Source: Candidatus Coatesbacteria bacterium (GTDB taxonomy: Bacteria; RBG-13-66-14). From it: a stretch of 36,914 nucleotides of DNA. Below, one piece after another: positions 34,942 to 36,914 of the stretch (position 1 is the first letter of the stretch; each line of letters starts with the position of its first letter). The notes below the pieces were generated by a model that saw only the letters and a program-made list of their open reading frames with translations, ran no database searches and had not been told where the DNA came from. A program made the translations under genes and the position numbers. Location of the stretch: the NCBI GenBank assembly GCA_014728225.1, contig WJLX01000174.1, positions 1 through 36,914 of the forward strand, given 5' to 3'.

Positions 34942-34950
34942 TGTTACAAT
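34942..34950 (+). promoter_or_regulatory. Extended -10 promoter element
   Basis: TGTTACAAT (34942-34950) is an extended -10 of the kind used at 4281 and 18720. No good -35 box is visible, as expected for extended -10 sites. It would drive the small membrane protein at 35013. Confidence 0.5.
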
Positions 34951-35012
34951 ACTGTAGCCTTTTCAGGGGTGACCACGGTCACAGCACTGCCCAACCAACC
35001 CGGCCGACGCCG

Positions 35013-35381
35013 ATGAAGCAGACAGCAGACAGGGCGGGCGGTCCGTCGGGGTGCGGCCTGGCCGTCGTGGTGGGCCTGCTCGGCGCGGCGGCCGTTGTCG
35101 CCATCGTCGTCCTCCAGCACAACGCCCTCGTCGGCGAGATGGTCCGCGAAAGCTTCGCCGCCACCCTGGATCGGGCCCGATACGCCGAGCCGCTGGACAA
35201 CCCGGTGTTGCGCCTGGCTGTGCTGCGGCTGGACACCGAGCGTCCCGAAGCCGAACTGACCGCGATCGCCGAGGCGCTTGACCGCACGATTGAGGACGGT
35301 CTGGTCGAGCATCGTGAAGCCATCGTCCTGTTACGGTTGTTGACGCCGACCCCCGCACCGCCGTCGGCCGGGAACCGATAA
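35013..35381 (+). CDS. Small membrane protein of unknown function
   Basis: The 122-residue protein has one membrane segment (about residues 14-35, GLAVVVGLLGAAAVVAIVVL) preceded by a short positive start, so the remaining part is probably periplasmic. The rest is helical and charged (VLRLDTERPEAELTAIAEAL), without a family I recognise. The ATG at 35013 is chosen because it follows the promoter at 34942. The longer frame from 34830 would start before it. Composition and codon use match the neighbours. It stands alone between ilvE, which is divergent, and the next promoter at 35422. Confidence 0.6.
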   Translation: MKQTADRAGGPSGCGLAVVVGLLGAAAVVAIVVLQHNALVGEMVRESFAATLDRARYAEPLDNPVLRLAVLRLDTERPEAELTAIAEALDRTIEDGLVEHREAIVLLRLLTPTPAPPSAGNR

Positions 35382-35421
35382 ACGCCGTCGCGGCGCTCTC
35401 ACCCCGGCGTCGCAAAAGGAC

Positions 35422-35450
35422 TTGACATTTACTTGATAGCTGAGTAACAT
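35422..35450 (+). promoter_or_regulatory. Strong promoter for the lipoprotein/LysM pair
   Basis: A consensus TTGACA (35422-35427), 17 bp and TAACAT (35445-35450) predict transcription from about 35457, leaving an unusually long leader of about 220 nt. Confidence 0.85.
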
Positions 35451-35456
35451 CAAACC

Positions 35457-35677
35457 ACTTAATGGTTATGCTGGGTCTGTCTTCCCGGTAAACCACTAAA
35501 GCGGGGGACCTGGATCGATGGGTCCGATGTCGGCCGGCAAGCAGCTGATCAACGGTCGCGGGACCACCAGTCGTCCTCTACGAGAATCTCCGGGTGCCTG
35601 TGTTGTCAGCACCCTTCACACCCAACCCAACCTTGATAACCCGTAACTCGCACACAAAACCGGAGGTGGTGTTAAGA
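35457..35677 (+). promoter_or_regulatory. Long structured 5' leader, possible riboswitch
   Basis: Several stems can form. One is TTCCCG with CGGGGGA enclosing GTAAACCACTAAAG. Next is GGACC with GGGTCC around TGGATCGAT. Near the end GGGTGC (35592-35597) pairs with GCACCC (35609-35614). The element CACTAAAGCGGGGGACC recalls part of the c-di-AMP (ydaO/yuaA) riboswitch, whose targets often include LysM and other wall genes. The conserved 3' half of that class is not clearly present, so class membership is unproven. The leader is too long and structured to ignore. Confidence 0.4.
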
Positions 35678-36088
35678 ATGCGGAAATCGACCCTACGGTT
35701 GATGGTTCTCGCCTTCGCGTCTCTCCTCCTCGCCATCGTCCCCTTCATCACTAGCTGCGGCTATTCCGATGAAGAACTTCAGGAATACGACGATGCCGAA
35801 AAGGAATCCCGTGATGCCTCTGCCAACCTCGAAGACGAGCATAGCGAATTCGAGGGCTATGAGCAGAAGATCGCCCGGGCTGAGAGCGAACTTGAGAGCC
35901 TGAATAACCAGCTGGACCAGGCGCGCGAGAAGTACAACGATCCTGATCCCGACTGGGATACCGAAAAGCGCGACGAGATCGGTCAGGCCATCAGTGAGGC
36001 CGAGGCCAAGATCCAGCAGCTCGAGCGTGACATCGAAGCCATGAAGGAGAAGTACGAAGCCTACAAGGCCGAAGTCAACGCCGAGTAA
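35678..36088 (+). CDS. Coiled-coil lipoprotein of unknown function
   Basis: The 136-residue protein starts with MRKSTLRLMVLAFASLLLAI and then VPFITSC, a good lipobox (I-T-S-C) with the lipidated Cys at residue 27. The rest is a single long acidic coiled coil with regular heptads (YEQKIARAESELESLNNQLD, AEAKIQQLERDIEAMKEKYE), similar in style to Lpp or to periplasmic spacer proteins. GGAGGT lies 10 nt before the ATG. Third codon positions are less GC-rich than in most genes here, a bias often seen in highly expressed genes. With the strong promoter, this suggests an abundant envelope protein. It shares its upstream signals with the LysM gene 90 nt downstream. Confidence 0.78.
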   Translation: MRKSTLRLMVLAFASLLLAIVPFITSCGYSDEELQEYDDAEKESRDASANLEDEHSEFEGYEQKIARAESELESLNNQLDQAREKYNDPDPDWDTEKRDEIGQAISEAEAKIQQLERDIEAMKEKYEAYKAEVNAE

Positions 36089-36177
36089 CCACCGAGTTTA
36101 GCTTACAACAGATCGCGTACCCTTTGCACAGAAACCAACCTAGCTACCCAAAGTAGGGGAAGGGGGCGGAATAAGAT

Positions 36178-36693
36178 ATGAAAAAGCTTTTCCCGATCCT
36201 CCTGATTCTCCTCTTCGCCATTCCCGCTTTCGCCCAGGAAGAAGTTGAGCTGTCCGATACCGAGCGCGAACAGATCGAAGGCAAGCTCGAGAACGACCTC
36301 AACAAACCTGAGCACGACGGATGGGAACGCGAAGACCTGGTGGAGTACTACCAGAATCAGGCCGAGATGGATAACGAGAAGGCCCAGGACATCAGCGACA
36401 AGAACGATGACCTTGGCAACGACATGGGTGAGATCGACGGCCTCATCGCCGACATCAACTCCCTGATCCGTGACGCCAACAACGATCTTCGCCCGCTGCC
36501 TGAGCCGACCTACGACAGCTACGTTGTCGTCGAAGGCGACTGCCTGTGGAAGATCGCCGAGTACCACTGGGGCGGCCCCGATTCTTACAAGTGGCCCGCC
36601 ATCTATGATATCAACACCGACCTGATCAAGGATCCGGACATGATCTACCCGGGCTGGGAACTCAACATCCCCCGCGAAGAGCCCACCATGTAG
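36178..36693 (+). CDS. Secreted LysM-domain protein
   Basis: The 171-residue protein has a signal peptide (MKKLFPILLILLFAIPAFAQ, cleavage after AFA), a helical acidic middle part with coiled-coil character (about 25-100), and a C-terminal LysM domain. The LysM reads YVVVEGDCLWKIAEYHWGG, followed by WPAIYDINTDLIKDPDMIYP and GWELNIP, complete for binding glycan strands of peptidoglycan. It follows the coiled-coil lipoprotein and uses similar codons, so the pair may link peptidoglycan to a lipid-anchored partner. A purine-rich stretch (GGGGGCGGAATAAG) precedes the ATG. A clear terminator follows. Confidence 0.88.
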   Translation: MKKLFPILLILLFAIPAFAQEEVELSDTEREQIEGKLENDLNKPEHDGWEREDLVEYYQNQAEMDNEKAQDISDKNDDLGNDMGEIDGLIADINSLIRDANNDLRPLPEPTYDSYVVVEGDCLWKIAEYHWGGPDSYKWPAIYDINTDLIKDPDMIYPGWELNIPREEPTM

Positions 36694-36707
36694 CTCATGT
36701 GTATTTC

Positions 36708-36736
36708 CAAAAAGGGCCCCACAGGGGCCCTTTTTG
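36708..36736 (+). terminator. Rho-independent terminator after the LysM gene
   Basis: CAAAAAGGGCCCC (36708-36720) pairs perfectly with GGGGCCCTTTTTG (36724-36736) around ACA. It can work in both directions. Confidence 0.9.
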
Positions 36737-36894
36737 GTATGGAGATTTAAAACCCTTCAGGGACAATCGCCCGTTACCTGGAATACCTCCACGACCACCG
36801 GGGCCTTTTGTTGGTTTTCCTGGTTCAACCGGCGTTGCCGGCGTGAGTTGGATCCCTGGGATACCCCCCGAGGGGTCTTTTGGTATGGAGATTT
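36732..36894 (+). repeat. Direct repeat of a terminator-flanking sequence
   Basis: TTTTGGTATGGAGATTT occurs at 36732-36748 and again at 36878-36894. Each copy directly follows a hairpin ending in T residues: GGGCCCC/GGGGCCC for the first, ACCCC (36863-36867) with GGGGT (36872-36876) for the second. Weak Gly/Pro-rich frames cross the area on both strands, without ribosome-binding sites. Confidence 0.65.
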
Positions 36895-36914
36895 CAACAG
36901 GGATTATCACCTGA

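Noticed and set aside
36695-36914. Collagen-like Gly/Pro-rich small protein at the right edge
   Set aside because: Frames on both strands give Gly/Pro-rich peptides because of CC and GG runs, without a ribosome-binding site, and they cross a terminator.

Overview
The window is GC-rich bacterial chromosome, dense with housekeeping and cell-envelope genes. LspA, a class A PBP, an O-antigen-ligase-type protein, a GT90 sugar transferase and several lipoproteins suggest a diderm. Promoters read as ordinary sigma-70 sites (TTGACA-like, about 17 bases, TATAAT/TACAAT). The mix (archaeal-type GatD, tocopherol-cyclase-like protein, DUF5683 protein, many unrecognised secreted proteins) points to a poorly sampled candidate phylum. 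Coatesbacteria-like is a guess that the sequence alone cannot settle.

Layout. 1-455: terminator, hairpins and repeat element R1. 455-3179 (minus): iscU, and a gatD/ICMT-family pair. 3261-5295: R2, a secreted protein and a UbiA-family prenyltransferase. 5636-6514: a decayed IS1595-type transposase and a small unknown gene. 6714-9992 (minus): tocopherol-cyclase-like gene, murE and a KNTase-like gene, probably one operon. 10158-12983 (plus): a divergent promoter pair, a D-2-hydroxyacid dehydrogenase, R3, and a BtrH-like/GNAT pair with overlapping stop and start. R4 then separates these from a minus-strand M23 peptidase. 15054-18370 (minus): ileS-lspA. R5 and a divergent promoter lead to an NtrC-type regulator and two paralogous lipoproteins (18783-21529). 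Next come a GT4 glycosyltransferase, R6, then minus-strand gyrB-GT90 and a DUF5683 protein, R7, and a plus-strand envelope cluster (PBP1A, AMIN-SH3-NlpC/P60, O-antigen ligase). R8, minus-strand ilvE, a small membrane protein and a lipoprotein/LysM pair close the window.

The most striking signal is a family of eight intergenic palindromic elements (R1-R8, each about 190-215 bp). All share a nearly invariant inner stem (GGAACCGGCACGGTTTTTGC and its complement) around a small ACCGTT/AACGGT stem. Each also has an outer pair of arms whose sequence is unique to that locus yet complementary within the copy. Conserved asymmetric segments (GCGGAGGC on one side, GCATCTCGGC on the other) give every copy an orientation. 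Paired substitutions show that base pairing is maintained or copied. I do not recognise this family, and it explains many spurious ORFs that read through it.
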